NCBI GenBank assembly: GCA_958439205.1
Contig: OY288189.1
Span: forward strand, 3,115,001 to 3,179,000
Source: an uncultured Allorhizobium sp.
Lineage (GTDB): Bacteria > Pseudomonadota > Alphaproteobacteria > Rhizobiales > Rhizobiaceae
Direction: 5' to 3'
Length of the DNA stretch: 64,000 nucleotides
Shown here: one piece after another, positions 20,146 through 29,784 of the stretch
How positions within the stretch are numbered: position 1 is the first letter of the stretch
Layout: the number at the start of each line of letters is the position of its first letter
The notes under the pieces: model-generated
What the model saw: the letters and a program-made list of their open reading frames with translations, nothing else
What the model was told of the DNA's origin: nothing
Database searches by the model: none
Position numbers and translations under genes: made by a program

Positions 20146-20221
20146 CTTGGCTCCTGATTACAAAAGGTATTGGCAAGCAATTGAGCGCCGGAGACACGAT
20201 TGCCGGCGATGCCCCGATCGG

Positions 20222-21316
20222 TCAGCGGCTGGTCGGCTCGTTACCGGACCATTCGACGGTTCCCGTGGATGAGTGACTGAGTCGGTACCGGCGAAGATCG
20301 ATGCCGTTGATGAACCTGCGCGCCGGCCCCTCGATAAACAGATAGCTACCGATGGCACAGCACAGGGCGGCCATGACAAGTACGAGAACGTAAATCAAAC
20401 CCATGTCCCGGAACCGGCCAGCCGCAACATAAAATGGCTGCTGCCAAAGATAGAGGGAATAGCTGACGAGCCCGAGAGACACCAAGGGCTTAAACGAGAG
20501 CGCATCCCTTACCAGTTTCGGGGTGGCGTCGAGCGCATTGACACTCCAGGCCAACAGAAGCGTCGCCGCTCCATATTTGATATAACCGGGGGTCTGCTCG
20601 GCAAACATCATCAGCGCCAAAGGCAGGGCAAGTAGCGTGATTGCTGGATGCATGAAGCGCCTTAGGTCAAACTCGCGGACCGCGAGAAAGGTCGAGGCGG
20701 AGATCAGGATCGAAGCGATGCGGACGTCGGTGCGCCAATAGACCAGTTCTTCGCGCTGGCCGAAATGCTCGCTGGAAATCACGCCGTTTGCCACGCACAG
20801 GATCGCAGCTCCAATCATGCAGTACATCGCCAGCCGCGTATTGCGACGGGTGAACCAGGCAAGCGCCAGCAGGACGAGATAGCTGTTTTCCTCGACCGAC
20901 AGCGACCAGGTATGGGCGAACACCAGGCCGCGCGCGTAGAAAAGCTCGAGATAGCTTGAGGTGAAAGTGAGCGCCGCGACGATGTCAGGTAGCTGTGCCA
21001 GCGGCTCGCGTGTGTGCATCAGTTCCACGCTCAGCAGGGCCGGAATGCTGATGCAAGATACGAAAACCAGCAGGGCCGGGTAGATGCGCGAAAAGCGGCG
21101 ACGAAGGAACTCCAGGGCGTCCAGTTTGCGAACAAACAGGATCTCGGCCATCAGCCTGCCGGACAGGACAAAAAAGAGCTCGACCCCGAATGAACCGAAC
21201 TCAAAGCCCGGCACCGGGAAGAAATGCCCGATCATCACGGCCAGAATGGCCAGACCGCGCCATCCATCGAGAAAGGCCAGTCTCTCGCTGGTGGGGTTTA
21301 CGCCGCTCGCTGTCAT
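20222..21316 (-). CDS. Membrane acyltransferase, acyltransferase-3 (OafA-like) family
   Basis: Transfers acyl groups to a surface sugar or similar acceptor at the inner membrane. The 364-aa product has about ten membrane helices. The start LAFLDGWRGLAILAVMIGHF carries the catalytic-type His. GVELFFVLSG and WSLSVEE are family motifs. A GGGAG site lies 7 nt before the ATG. It lacks a C-terminal SGNH domain. The acceptor is unknown, with polysaccharide or Nod-factor-like glycans as examples from the family. Confidence 0.9.
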   Translation of the reverse strand: MTASGVNPTSERLAFLDGWRGLAILAVMIGHFFPVPGFEFGSFGVELFFVLSGRLMAEILFVRKLDALEFLRRRFSRIYPALLVFVSCISIPALLSVELMHTREPLAQLPDIVAALTFTSSYLELFYARGLVFAHTWSLSVEENSYLVLLALAWFTRRNTRLAMYCMIGAAILCVANGVISSEHFGQREELVYWRTDVRIASILISASTFLAVREFDLRRFMHPAITLLALPLALMMFAEQTPGYIKYGAATLLLAWSVNALDATPKLVRDALSFKPLVSLGLVSYSLYLWQQPFYVAAGRFRDMGLIYVLVLVMAALCCAIGSYLFIEGPARRFINGIDLRRYRLSHSSTGTVEWSGNEPTSR

Positions 21317-21391
21317 GAACCATCTCCCGGGTATCCAGGCGATATATTCAAACGGGCGGATTTTCGAAAGTTCAACGTGGAGAGGTGGTTA

Positions 21392-21426
21392 ACGTCAACC
21401 CGTCGGTCATGCCGACGGGTTGACGT
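21392..21426. terminator. 15-bp perfect inverted repeat downstream of ilvD
   Basis: 21392-21406 pairs with 21412-21426 around a 5-nt loop. It sits 12 bp after the ilvD stop on the minus strand. There is no T-run on either side, so it may be an mRNA-stabilising hairpin rather than an intrinsic terminator. Confidence 0.5.
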
Positions 21427-21437
21427 GTGTAGACCCC

Positions 21438-23273
21438 TTACTCCGGCAGCTGGCGCACAGCGCCCTTGTCGGCGGACGAGGCGAAGGCGGCGTAGGCTTT
21501 CAGGGCGGTCGTGACGTTGCGCTTGCGCTTTTCTTCCGGGAACCAGCCCTTGGCATCCTGTTCAACGCGGCGGCGTTCAAGCTCTGCCGGGTCAACGACG
21601 AGGTTGATCGTGCGGTTGGGGATGTCGATGTCGATGATGTCGCCTTCGCGGACGAGACCGATCGCGCCGCCCTGGGCTGCTTCCGGCGAGGCGTGGCCGA
21701 TCGAGAGGCCCGAGGTGCCGCCGGAGAAGCGGCCGTCGGTGATCAGCGCGCAGACCTTTCCGAGGCCCTTCGACTTCAGATAGCTCGTCGGATAGAGCAT
21801 TTCCTGCATGCCGGGGCCGCCCTTCGGGCCTTCGTAGCGGATCACGACGACGTCGCCGGCCTTGACCTCGTTCGACAGGATTGCCTTGACGGACGCGTCC
21901 TGGCTTTCGAAGACGCGGGCGGGACCGGAGAACTTCAAGATCGATTCATCGACGCCGGCTGTCTTCACGATGCAGCCGTCGAGCGCGATGTTGCCCTTGA
22001 GGACCGCCAGACCACCATCCTTGGAGAAAGGATGTTCGACGGAGCGGATGACGCCCTTTTCGCCGTCGGTGTCGAGATCGTCCCAACGCGAGGCCTGCGA
22101 GAAGGCCTGGGTGGTGCGTACACCGCCCGGTGCGGCCTTGAAGAACTCGCGAACAGTCTCGGAATTGGTACGGGTGATGTCCCAGCGATCGATGGCGTGA
22201 CCGAGGGTTTCGGCATGCACGGTCGGGCAATCACGGTTAATCAGGCCGCCGCGGTCGAGTTCTCCGAGGATACGCATGATGCCGCCGGCGCGGTGGACGT
22301 CTTCCATGTGCACGTCCTGCTTGGCGGGTGCCACCTTGGACAGGCAGGGCACCTTGCGCGACAGGCGATCGATATCGTCCATGGTGAAGTCGATGCCGCC
22401 TTCATGGGCAGCGGCCAGGATGTGCAGAACCGTGTTGGTCGAGCCGCCCATGGCAATGTCGAGCGCCATGGCGTTTTCGAAGGCAGCCTTGGAGGCGACG
22501 TTGCGCGGCAGAACGCTTTCGTCGTCCTGCTCGTAGTAACGGCGGGTGATGTCGACGATCAGGTGGCCGGCCTCGACGAAGAGGCGCTTGCGGTCGGCGT
22601 GGGTTGCGAGCGTCGAGCCGTTGCCGGGCAGTGACAGGCCAAGCGCTTCGGTCAGGCAGTTCATCGAGTTGGCGGTGAACATGCCCGAGCAGGAGCCGCA
22701 TGTCGGACAGGCGGCCTTTTCGATTTCGTCGACATCGGCGTCGGAAATCTTGTCGTCGGCGGCGGCAACCATGGCATCGACAAGGTCAAGCGCGACCTTG
22801 CGGCCCTGCAGGATCGCCTTGCCGGCTTCCATCGGGCCACCGGAGACGAAGACCGCGGGGATGTTGAGGCGCATGGCGGCCGACAGCATGCCGGGCGTGA
22901 TCTTGTCGCAGTTGGAGATGCAGACCATGGCGTCCGCGCAGTGGGCGTTGACCATGTATTCGACCGAGTCGGAGATGATCTCGCGCGACGGCAGCGAATA
23001 GAGCATGCCGTCGTGGCCCATGGCGATGCCGTCATCGACGGCAATGGTGTTGAACTCCTTCGCCACGCCGCCGGCCGCCTCGATTTCGCGGGCAACGAGC
23101 TGGCCGAGGTCCTTCAGGTGGACATGGCCGGGCACGAACTGGGTGAAGGAGTTGACGACCGCGATGATCGGCTTGCCGAAATCGCCGTCCTTCATGCCGG
23201 TCGCGCGCCAGAGGCCGCGGGCACCGGCCATGTTGCGGCCGTGGGTGGTGGTTCTCGAACGATAGACGGGCAT
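21438..23273 (-). CDS. ilvD: Dihydroxy-acid dehydratase
   Basis: Catalyses the dehydration step of isoleucine, valine and pantothenate-precursor synthesis. The product has 611 aa from the ATG at 23273, which has GAGG upstream; the frame is open 22 codons further without support. Iron-sulfur ligands are visible as C122 (SNCDKITPG) and C195 ([11 protein letters not shown]), with a further cysteine in CISNC context. The conserved [19 protein letters not shown] is the active-site segment with the catalytic serine. The gene stands alone here. Confidence 0.97.
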   Translation of the reverse strand: MPVYRSRTTTHGRNMAGARGLWRATGMKDGDFGKPIIAVVNSFTQFVPGHVHLKDLGQLVAREIEAAGGVAKEFNTIAVDDGIAMGHDGMLYSLPSREIISDSVEYMVNAHCADAMVCISNCDKITPGMLSAAMRLNIPAVFVSGGPMEAGKAILQGRKVALDLVDAMVAAADDKISDADVDEIEKAACPTCGSCSGMFTANSMNCLTEALGLSLPGNGSTLATHADRKRLFVEAGHLIVDITRRYYEQDDESVLPRNVASKAAFENAMALDIAMGGSTNTVLHILAAAHEGGIDFTMDDIDRLSRKVPCLSKVAPAKQDVHMEDVHRAGGIMRILGELDRGGLINRDCPTVHAETLGHAIDRWDITRTNSETVREFFKAAPGGVRTTQAFSQASRWDDLDTDGEKGVIRSVEHPFSKDGGLAVLKGNIALDGCIVKTAGVDESILKFSGPARVFESQDASVKAILSNEVKAGDVVVIRYEGPKGGPGMQEMLYPTSYLKSKGLGKVCALITDGRFSGGTSGLSIGHASPEAAQGGAIGLVREGDIIDIDIPNRTINLVVDPAELERRRVEQDAKGWFPEEKRKRNVTTALKAYAAFASSADKGAVRQLPE

Positions 23274-23502
23274 GGGTGTCACCTCGATGGCTTGTTCGCC
23301 GCCATGCCTGCACCCCGGGCGCCAGGGCAAGGCAGCCATTTTGGAACTGATCTAAGCCATGCGCCCTCACCTGTCACTAGCATCGAAGGGCAAATCGGTA
23401 CGCCTGGCGGTCACGGAGCGTGCGACTTCGTTCGCATTTGAGTGATCGGCTTAAGCCTGCGGCAAGATGTGTTTATTAGAGTTTACCGCGGAAAGGGGAG
23501 TC

Positions 23503-24108
23503 ATGATGACCCGGAAACCTGCCCGCGTGATCCTGTTGAAAGATGCCCGCCAGAAGCTCAATCCCGAGCCTGTGCCGCACTGGAGCCCGTTCAAGGCGCT
23601 CTACAAACTGCGTCGCGTCTTCCTGTATGCCGGCCTCGCTGCACTCGCCGTCATTCATTTCGATAAACTTCCCTATTCCTACCTGGTTGTGCCAGCCGGC
23701 AACAAATTCATCGATTACAGCATCACCGGCGCCGTGTCGCCGCAACCCGAGCCGATCGAGGGACGCTTCATCACCTGCTCGGGGGCACAGCGGGTCAATT
23801 GCGTCGTTGATGGCGACACCTTCTGGTACCGGGCGGTGAAATACCGGATCTCCGACATCAACACGCCGGAGATCGGGCGCCCGGAATGCGAGCGGGAACG
23901 CACGCTCGGGCTCAAGGCTCAGGTGGCACTGCTCGACAGCCTGAATGCCGGCGGGCTCACCATGGAGCGCCGGGAGCGGCGGGACGTGGATCAGTATGGC
24001 CGCAAGTTGCGCGTGGTGCTGCAGGACGGACGCTCGGTGGGCGACGCGTTGGTCGCGCGCGGACTGGCCCATCGCTGGGAAGGCCACAAAGAGACCTGGT
24101 GCGGCTGA
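23503..24108 (+). CDS. Membrane-anchored thermonuclease (SNase-like) family protein
   Basis: Staphylococcal-nuclease-fold protein of 201 aa. The start is the ATG at 23503 behind GGGGAG. An N-terminal helix (VFLYAGLAALAVIHF) anchors it, with the domain outside the cytoplasm. Catalytic-type residues appear in VDGDTFWYRAVKYRISDINTPE and in ERRDVDQYGRKLRVVL. A TGLAH-like segment (ARGLAHRWEG) ends the domain. It is probably a periplasmic nuclease; the role is unknown. Confidence 0.85.
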   Translation: MMTRKPARVILLKDARQKLNPEPVPHWSPFKALYKLRRVFLYAGLAALAVIHFDKLPYSYLVVPAGNKFIDYSITGAVSPQPEPIEGRFITCSGAQRVNCVVDGDTFWYRAVKYRISDINTPEIGRPECERERTLGLKAQVALLDSLNAGGLTMERRERRDVDQYGRKLRVVLQDGRSVGDALVARGLAHRWEGHKETWCG

Positions 24109-24265
24109 CCGCCGTCGGCGGACAGAGCAGATTCTTACAGCTTACCGAGACGACAGACCTACACGAAATTGTTCCTGCCTTGCTTCTTTTCGCGGCGGTG
24201 AAACTCTGGTCTCTATGCTTGCGTCTTCTATCTAGAGAGACAGAGAGAGCCTCAAGAGGTCTGCC

Positions 24266-25216
24266 ATGCCCATTTACCAGCCGCCGAAGATCGCCAGTTC
24301 CGAGATCACCCCGAAGTCGCTCTATCTGAGGCGACGGCAGTTCATGGGCGTCGCGGCCGGTGGGGTTGCGGCGGTCGGCCTGGGCGCGCCGGCAATCGCC
24401 GCTCCGCTGGCGGCCAAGCCGAGCATCTACAAGCTCGACGAGAAGCTGACCTCCAAGGAAGATGTGACGACCTACAACAATTTCTACGAGTTCGGCACGA
24501 GCAAGGAAGATCCAGCACGCAATGCGGGATCGCTGACCACTCGGCCCTGGACGATCGAAGTCGGCGGGCTGGTTGCCAAGCCGCAGGTGATCGACATCGA
24601 GACGATCATGAAGGAAATCCCGATGGAAGAGCGCGTCTACCGGATGCGCTGCGTGGAAGCCTGGTCGATGGTGATCCCGTGGATCGGCTTCCCGATCTCG
24701 GCCCTGCTCGACCGGGTGGAGCCGCTGGGGTCTGCGAAGTATGTCGCCTTCGAAACGCTTGTCCGTCCTGAAGAAATGCAGGGACAGGCCGGCATCTTCC
24801 AGGCGCTGGAATGGCCTTATGTCGAGGGCTTGCGGCTGGACGAAGCGCGTCATCCGCTGGCGATCCTCGCGACCGGCCTCTATGGCGAGACGCTGCCGAA
24901 CCAGAACGGCGCGCCGATCCGCCTCGTCGTGCCGTGGAAATACGGCTTCAAGGGCATCAAGTCGATCGTCAAGATCACGCTCACCGAGCAGGAGCCGCCA
25001 TCGACCTGGAACAAGCTCCAGCCGTCGGAATACGGCTTCTATGCCAACGTCAATCCGGCCGTGGACCATCCGCGCTGGAGCCAGGCGACCGAGCGGCGGA
25101 TCGGCGAGGCCGATGGTCTGTTCGGCGGAGCGCGGATCGATACCCTGCCGTTCAACGGCTATGCCGACGAGGTCGCAAGCCTTTACGACGGCATGGATCT
25201 GACGAAGTTCTTCTGA
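24266..25216 (+). CDS. msrP: Protein-methionine-sulfoxide reductase, molybdopterin catalytic subunit
   Basis: Repairs oxidised methionines in periplasmic proteins (YedY/MsrP). The product has 316 aa. The Tat signal is [12 protein letters not shown] (twin arginine at 23-24) and ends near APAIAAP. The molybdenum ligand is C129 in [35 protein letters not shown] and [16 protein letters not shown] are family signatures. AGAGGT precedes the ATG. The stop overlaps the msrQ start (TGATG). Confidence 0.96.
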   Translation: MPIYQPPKIASSEITPKSLYLRRRQFMGVAAGGVAAVGLGAPAIAAPLAAKPSIYKLDEKLTSKEDVTTYNNFYEFGTSKEDPARNAGSLTTRPWTIEVGGLVAKPQVIDIETIMKEIPMEERVYRMRCVEAWSMVIPWIGFPISALLDRVEPLGSAKYVAFETLVRPEEMQGQAGIFQALEWPYVEGLRLDEARHPLAILATGLYGETLPNQNGAPIRLVVPWKYGFKGIKSIVKITLTEQEPPSTWNKLQPSEYGFYANVNPAVDHPRWSQATERRIGEADGLFGGARIDTLPFNGYADEVASLYDGMDLTKFF

Positions 25217-25860
25217 TGGCTTCGCTCGCAATGCCCGCCCTGCCCGCCCGCTACAAGCCCGCCTCCGTTTGGGCGCTCTACGCGGTCGGGCTGTTGCCGG
25301 GGCTTTATGCCTTCTATCTCGGCATCTTTGGCGGGCTAGGCGCCGATCCGGTGCGCGCTTTCGAGCATCTTCTGGGTCTCTGGGCGCTCAGGTTTCTCTG
25401 CCTTGGCCTTGCCGTGACACCGCTGCGCGATCTGTTCGGCATTAATCTAATTAGCTATCGACGCGCACTCGGACTTCTCGCCTTCTACTATGTGCTGGCG
25501 CATTTTGCGGTTTACCTGACGCTGGACCGCGGCATGATCCTGTCGTCGATCGCCGGCGACATCCTGAAGCGGCCCTATATCATGCTCGGCATGGCCGGGC
25601 TCCTGATGCTGATCCCGCTCGCGCTGACGTCGAACCAGTGGTCGATCCGCAGGCTTGGGCCACGGTGGAACAAGCTGCACAAGCTCACCTACCCGATCCT
25701 GCTTGTGGCGATCCTGCACTATGCGCTGTCGCTGAAGGTGATCGATCCGGAAGCGGCTTTCTATATCGTCGTGACGATCGTGCTGCTCGGCTACCGGCTG
25801 GTTCGGCCGAAGCTCATGGAGCGGCGGCGGGCGAAGCGCATGGCGGGTGCGACCCGCTAG
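25216..25860 (+). CDS. msrQ: Heme-binding membrane subunit of the MsrPQ system
   Basis: Passes electrons from the respiratory chain to MsrP. The 214-aa product has six membrane helices (ferric-reductase-like). Likely heme ligands are His in AHFAVYL and in HKLTYPILLVAILHYAL. It starts inside the msrP stop codon, which sets the start and rejects the longer open frame. Its TAG shares the CTAG tetranucleotide with the stop of the convergent DUF2809 gene. Confidence 0.95.
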   Translation: MASLAMPALPARYKPASVWALYAVGLLPGLYAFYLGIFGGLGADPVRAFEHLLGLWALRFLCLGLAVTPLRDLFGINLISYRRALGLLAFYYVLAHFAVYLTLDRGMILSSIAGDILKRPYIMLGMAGLLMLIPLALTSNQWSIRRLGPRWNKLHKLTYPILLVAILHYALSLKVIDPEAAFYIVVTIVLLGYRLVRPKLMERRRAKRMAGATR

Positions 25861-26279
25861 TCTGGTGACCGGCCGGAGCGCGTGAGACGACGCGCTTCAA
25901 AGAGGGCTGCCAGGGCAATGCCGAGGCCATAGGCCACGATATTCCACCAGGAGAAGATACGTCCGAGCAGAAGCGCGCCTGCCAGCGTCAGGCGGAATTC
26001 GTCGAGCCAGGGCGTGTGGTAGAGGCGGCTGAACTCCGTGAGAGCTGCAATGACGATTGCGAGGATCGCCAGGCGACCGAGCGGCTGTCGCGGCAGGAGC
26101 ATGGCGATGAGGAAGAAGACCATCGCGCCCCAGAGGGTCGAGCCGCCGTATTTGACCAGAAAATACGGCAGGCCGATCTCGTAGCCGCCGAGTCTTAAGC
26201 CCAAACCACACGCGATGATGGCAAGTGCTATCCCCAGACGGCGTATGCGAAGTGACGTCGATGCCTTGATTTCGTCCAT
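25857..26279 (-). CDS. DUF2809 family membrane protein
   Basis: Integral membrane protein of 140 aa with four helices. It has the family pattern YFLVKYGGSTLWGAMVFFLI, LTEFSRLYHTPWLDEFR and a GRIFSWWNIVAYGLGI end. Related to VanZ-like proteins in outline. Function unknown. It is convergent with msrQ and divergent from the DUF817 gene across 28 bp. Confidence 0.85.
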   Translation of the reverse strand: MDEIKASTSLRIRRLGIALAIIACGLGLRLGGYEIGLPYFLVKYGGSTLWGAMVFFLIAMLLPRQPLGRLAILAIVIAALTEFSRLYHTPWLDEFRLTLAGALLLGRIFSWWNIVAYGLGIALAALFEARRLTRSGRSPD

Positions 26280-26307
26280 GGCCGCTTAGTAGTGAGGTTG
26301 CAACGGA

Positions 26308-27204
26308 ATGCAACAGCGAAGGCGGTCGGCGATGACACTGGTGGTGGATGGACGAGGCGGCCTCCTGAGCGCACTAGACCGCAGGCTGATCGACCAGACC
26401 CCGTATCCGGAACTCACCGGCATCAGGCGCTTCGTCGTCGAGTTCCTAATGTTCGGGATCAAGGAGGCGCGGGCCTGCCTGTTTGCGGGTCTGTTCTTCG
26501 TATCGATCTTCGTCGTGCCGCGCGCGGGTGTGTTCGGCATTCCGCGCTACGACGTGCTCTTGATCATTGCGCTTGCCATCCAGATCTGGATGGTCTGGAC
26601 GAAGCTCGAGACCATGGACGAGCTCAAGGCGATCTGCCTTTTCCATGTCGTCGGCTTTGCGCTTGAAGTGTTCAAGACATCAGGCGCCATCCAGTCGTGG
26701 TCGTATCCCGATTTCGCCTACACCAAGGTGCTCGGCGTGCCCCTGTTTTCCGGCTTCATGTATGCGGCTGTGGGCAGCTACATCATCCAGGCCTGGCGGC
26801 TCTTGGATGTCCGGATCCGCCACCACCCGCCCTACTGGATGGCCACCCTCGTGGCGCTCGCGATCTATCTCAACTTCTTCACCCACCACTATATCGGCGA
26901 CTATCGCTGGTATCTGGCAGCACTCGCGATCGGCCTCTATGCCCGGACCACCGTCACCTTCCGGCCCTTTGATCGGGATCGGCAGATGCCGATGTTGCTT
27001 GCCTTCATCCTGATCGGTTTCTTCATCTGGGTGGCGGAGAACATCTCCACCTTCTTTGCCATCTGGCACTATCCGAACCAGCTGGGCGCCTGGTCGACGG
27101 TGCATCTGGGCAAGTGGAGCTCGTGGACGCTGCTGGTGATGATGACCTTCACCATTGTCGCCTCGCTGAAGCATATCCGGGCGACGATCCACATTCCGAA
27201 GTGA
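26308..27204 (+). CDS. DUF817 family membrane protein
   Basis: Integral membrane protein of 298 aa with about eight helices. It shows the DUF817 pattern: EFLMFGIKEARACLFAGLFF, HVVGFALEVFKT, IQSWSYPDFAYTKVLGVPLF and a late WVAENISTFFAIWHYP. Acidic and histidine residues inside helices (E, H in HHYIGDYRWY) suggest a catalytic or metal role. Function unknown. The start is the ATG at 26308 with GAGG upstream; an ATG at 26332 is an alternative. The 28-bp gap to the DUF2809 gene means the two promoters overlap. Confidence 0.85.
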   Translation: MQQRRRSAMTLVVDGRGGLLSALDRRLIDQTPYPELTGIRRFVVEFLMFGIKEARACLFAGLFFVSIFVVPRAGVFGIPRYDVLLIIALAIQIWMVWTKLETMDELKAICLFHVVGFALEVFKTSGAIQSWSYPDFAYTKVLGVPLFSGFMYAAVGSYIIQAWRLLDVRIRHHPPYWMATLVALAIYLNFFTHHYIGDYRWYLAALAIGLYARTTVTFRPFDRDRQMPMLLAFILIGFFIWVAENISTFFAIWHYPNQLGAWSTVHLGKWSSWTLLVMMTFTIVASLKHIRATIHIPK

Positions 27205-27240
27205 TCCTTGCCACTTTTGTACGATTTTTTTCGCATGCCG

Positions 27241-27267
27241 TGTCGAAATCGGTTTAGCTCGTTCGTT
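27241..27267 (+). promoter_or_regulatory. Candidate ECF42-type promoter of the YCII gene
   Basis: TGTCGA at 27241-27246 and CGTT at 27264-27267 are separated by 17 bp, about 50 bp upstream of the YCII gene. TGTCGA with a short CG-containing -10 is what is known of ECF42 targets. This suggests the linked sigma factor drives its partner gene. Confidence 0.5.
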
Positions 27268-27316
27268 GGGGAAGCAGGATCGCAAAAGCGGTCCGGATAA
27301 AGAGAGGAGTGAAGAC

Positions 27317-27754
27317 ATGCGCGTCATGGTGATGGTGAAGGCGACGGAAGACAGCGAAGAAGGCATCATGCCGCCGCCGAAGCTTTTCGAAGACATGGGC
27401 AAGTTCAACGAGGAACTGGTGCAGGCGGGCATCATGCTCTCCGGCGACGGGCTGAAGCCGTCGAAGATGGGCAAGCGGATCGCCTTTGACGGACCGGACC
27501 GCCGGGTGATCGACGGCCCCTTCGCGGAAACCCGGGAGCTGGTCGCCGGCTACTGGATCTGGGAGGTGAAGGACATGGACGAGGCCGTTGCCTGGGTGAA
27601 GCGTTGCCCCAATCCGATGCTGGGACCGAGCGAAATCGAGATCCGGCCCTTCTACGAGATGGAAGATTTCGCCGAGATCGCCACGCCCGAGGGACAGGCG
27701 AGCCATGATCGGGCGGCGGAGGGCCTGTCGCGCCGGGAAAATGGTGTAGGCTGA
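27317..27754 (+). CDS. YCII-related (DGPF) domain protein
   Basis: Small cytoplasmic protein of 145 aa, probably a dimeric ferredoxin-fold protein. It starts MRVMVMVKATEDSEEG and carries the family motif IDGPFAETRELVAGYWIWEV, followed by CPNP. The start is set by AGGAG 8 nt upstream; a start 17 codons earlier is unlikely. Genes of this family travel with ECF42 sigma factors, as here. The biochemical role is unknown. Confidence 0.9.
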   Translation: MRVMVMVKATEDSEEGIMPPPKLFEDMGKFNEELVQAGIMLSGDGLKPSKMGKRIAFDGPDRRVIDGPFAETRELVAGYWIWEVKDMDEAVAWVKRCPNPMLGPSEIEIRPFYEMEDFAEIATPEGQASHDRAAEGLSRRENGVG

Positions 27755-27816
27755 TCAAGGACCCGGCCCCCATTCGCCCGGTTGACCGCGCCGAGGGGGC
27801 CGCCATACTCCGGCTC

Positions 27817-29136
27817 ATGACAGAGCATGGGAAACCCACCACCTCCCCTTTGCGGCCGCATGCCGCAGGCGCAGAAGCGGCGGCGCGCGATATCGAGGCG
27901 ATCTATCGCATGGAGAGGGTCCGGCTGATCGCCGGGCTCGCAAAACATGTCGGTGACCTCGGCCTTGCCGAGGAGCTGGCGCAGGAGGCGCTGGTGACGG
28001 CGCTCTCGACCTGGCCCGCATCCGGCACGCCGCCCAATCCCGGTGGCTGGCTGATGACGACGGCAAAGCGGCGGGCTGTCGATCTCTGGCGCCGACGCCG
28101 GATGATGGCGCGGCACGAGCCGTCACTTACCCATGATATCGAGACCGACCGTCCGGACGACTATGCGACCGTCGACGCCGCACTGGACGACGCGATCGGC
28201 GACGAGCGGTTGGCGCTGATCTTCACCGCCTGCCACCCCTTGCTCTCGCGGGACCAGCGCGCGGCGCTGACACTCAAAATCATCGGCGGGCTGACGACGG
28301 AGGAGATTGCCCGGGCTTTTCTCACTCAGGAGACGACGGTGGCGCAGAGGATCGTCCGGGCGAAGAAGATCCTGCGGGATGCCGACGTCGCGTTTGCGGT
28401 GCCAATGGGGAATGAGCGCGACGCCCGCCTCGCCTCGGTGCTGGAGGTCATCTACCTTGTTTTCAACGAGGGATATGCCGCCAGCCGTGGCGAGGATCTG
28501 ATCCGGACGCAGCTGTGTGGAGAGGCCATGCAGCTTGGGCGCATCCTGGTGGGGCTGGCACCACAGGAACCGGAGGCGCATGGGCTGCTGGCACTGATGG
28601 AGCTGCAGGCCTCCCGCTTCAAGGCGCGGGTGGCAGCCGATGGCAGCGCGCTGACGCTTGAGACTCAGAACCGGGGGCTGTGGGACCAACTGTTGATCCA
28701 GCGCGGGCTGGCGGGGCTCGGGACGGCAGGAAAGCTCGGCGGTGCAGATGGCGTCTATGCGCTGCAGGCGGCGCTTGCTGCCGTGCACGCGCGGGCGGCA
28801 AGGTTTGCGGACACGGACTGGGGGATGAGTGCTGCGCTCTACGACCGACTGCTGGAGCGGAACCCCTCGCCTGTCGTGGCGCTCAACCGGGCGGTGGCCC
28901 ATTCGATGGCCCATGGGCCGGAGGTGGGGCTTACTGTGCTGGCAGAGATCGAGGAAGAGCCTTCGCTCTTAGACTATCTGCCGCTTCATGCGGCGAAGGG
29001 GGACTTCCTGTTCCGGCTGGGGCGTCTGGCGGAAGCGCAAACCGCGTTCGAGACGGCTGCAGCACTGAGCGGCAATGATCGCGAGCGCGCTTTCCTGCTG
29101 GATCGTGCTGGGCAATGCGGCCGGGCTGACGGCTGA
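27817..29136 (+). CDS. ECF sigma factor, ECF42 type, with C-terminal TPR-like domain
   Basis: Alternative RNA polymerase sigma factor of 439 aa, more than twice the length of a simple ECF sigma. Region 2 spans about residues 30-95 (LAEELAQEALVTAL). Region 4 (LTTEEIARAFLTQETTVAQR) ends near residue 195. The large C-terminal domain starts at VIYLVFNEGYAAS and contains helical TPR-like repeats, as in ECF42. In that group no anti-sigma factor is known and the C-terminal domain is thought to control activity. None is seen here. The YCII gene 62 bp upstream is the expected partner. No clear ribosome-binding site. Confidence 0.92.
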   Translation: MTEHGKPTTSPLRPHAAGAEAAARDIEAIYRMERVRLIAGLAKHVGDLGLAEELAQEALVTALSTWPASGTPPNPGGWLMTTAKRRAVDLWRRRRMMARHEPSLTHDIETDRPDDYATVDAALDDAIGDERLALIFTACHPLLSRDQRAALTLKIIGGLTTEEIARAFLTQETTVAQRIVRAKKILRDADVAFAVPMGNERDARLASVLEVIYLVFNEGYAASRGEDLIRTQLCGEAMQLGRILVGLAPQEPEAHGLLALMELQASRFKARVAADGSALTLETQNRGLWDQLLIQRGLAGLGTAGKLGGADGVYALQAALAAVHARAARFADTDWGMSAALYDRLLERNPSPVVALNRAVAHSMAHGPEVGLTVLAEIEEEPSLLDYLPLHAAKGDFLFRLGRLAEAQTAFETAAALSGNDRERAFLLDRAGQCGRADG

Positions 29137-29147
29137 CATGAAAAGGG

Positions 29148-29171
29148 ACATCCGGCCTTTCGACCGGATGT
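29148..29171. terminator. Bidirectional hairpin between sigma factor and doxX genes
   Basis: ACATCCGG (29148-29155) pairs with CCGGATGT (29164-29171) over an 8-nt loop in the 53-bp gap between two convergent genes. Flanking T-runs are weak. Confidence 0.5.
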
Positions 29172-29189
29172 GCTTGCATTGGGCTGGGA

Positions 29190-29768
29190 TCAGAACTGCT
29201 TTCTGAACATCAGACGATCGAGCGAGAGATAACCGCCGCCGAAGGCTGCGAAGAGGAAGGCGCCGCCGGTCCAGAAGAGCGAGGCCAGTTCTGCCTTGGA
29301 CTGGACCTGATGCAGGAAGGTGTGGCCGCCATCGGCAAGACGCGCCATGGCTTGCGGCGTGAAGAATTCGCTGCCGGCCTTCAGCGCGTCGATGCCCGCC
29401 TGGGTGAGGAAAGCATCGCCATAAGGATTGGCCATGTGGAAGTAGAGCGTGATTGCCAGCATCACGCCATTGGCCAGCGCTGCCGGGCGGGTGAAGAGGC
29501 CGAGCGCGATCAGGAGGCCGCCGAGGACCTGCAGCACGGCGAGTGTCGGTGACCAGAGCCAGCCCGGATAGAAGCCGAGCTTTTCGACAAAGCCGACCTG
29601 CGCGAAGGGTGCCATGATCTTCGGCCATCCCTCGATCACCAGCATGCCGCCGACGGCGAGGCGGAAGATCGTCCAGGCCATGGGCTGGGCGATGCGGTCA
29701 TAGAAGGTCGAGAGCGGCGGAATGATGAGATGGTTCTTGTCGTTGCTGAAAATGGATGCGTCAACCAT
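29190..29768 (-). CDS. DoxX family membrane protein
   Basis: Integral membrane protein of 192 aa with four helices. It has the DoxX pattern: FRLAVGGMLVIEGWPKI, a helix with LAVLQVLGGLLIALGLFTRPAALA, then ANGVMLAITLYFHM. The C-terminal SLDRLM..QF is usual. Family members are linked to quinone or thiosulfate chemistry and oxidative stress, but the role here is unknown. GTGAGG precedes the ATG. A 16-bp palindrome lies 17 bp upstream of the ATG. Confidence 0.9.
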   Translation of the reverse strand: MVDASIFSNDKNHLIIPPLSTFYDRIAQPMAWTIFRLAVGGMLVIEGWPKIMAPFAQVGFVEKLGFYPGWLWSPTLAVLQVLGGLLIALGLFTRPAALANGVMLAITLYFHMANPYGDAFLTQAGIDALKAGSEFFTPQAMARLADGGHTFLHQVQSKAELASLFWTGGAFLFAAFGGGYLSLDRLMFRKQF

Positions 29769-29784
29769 GGGGAAACCTCACTTA

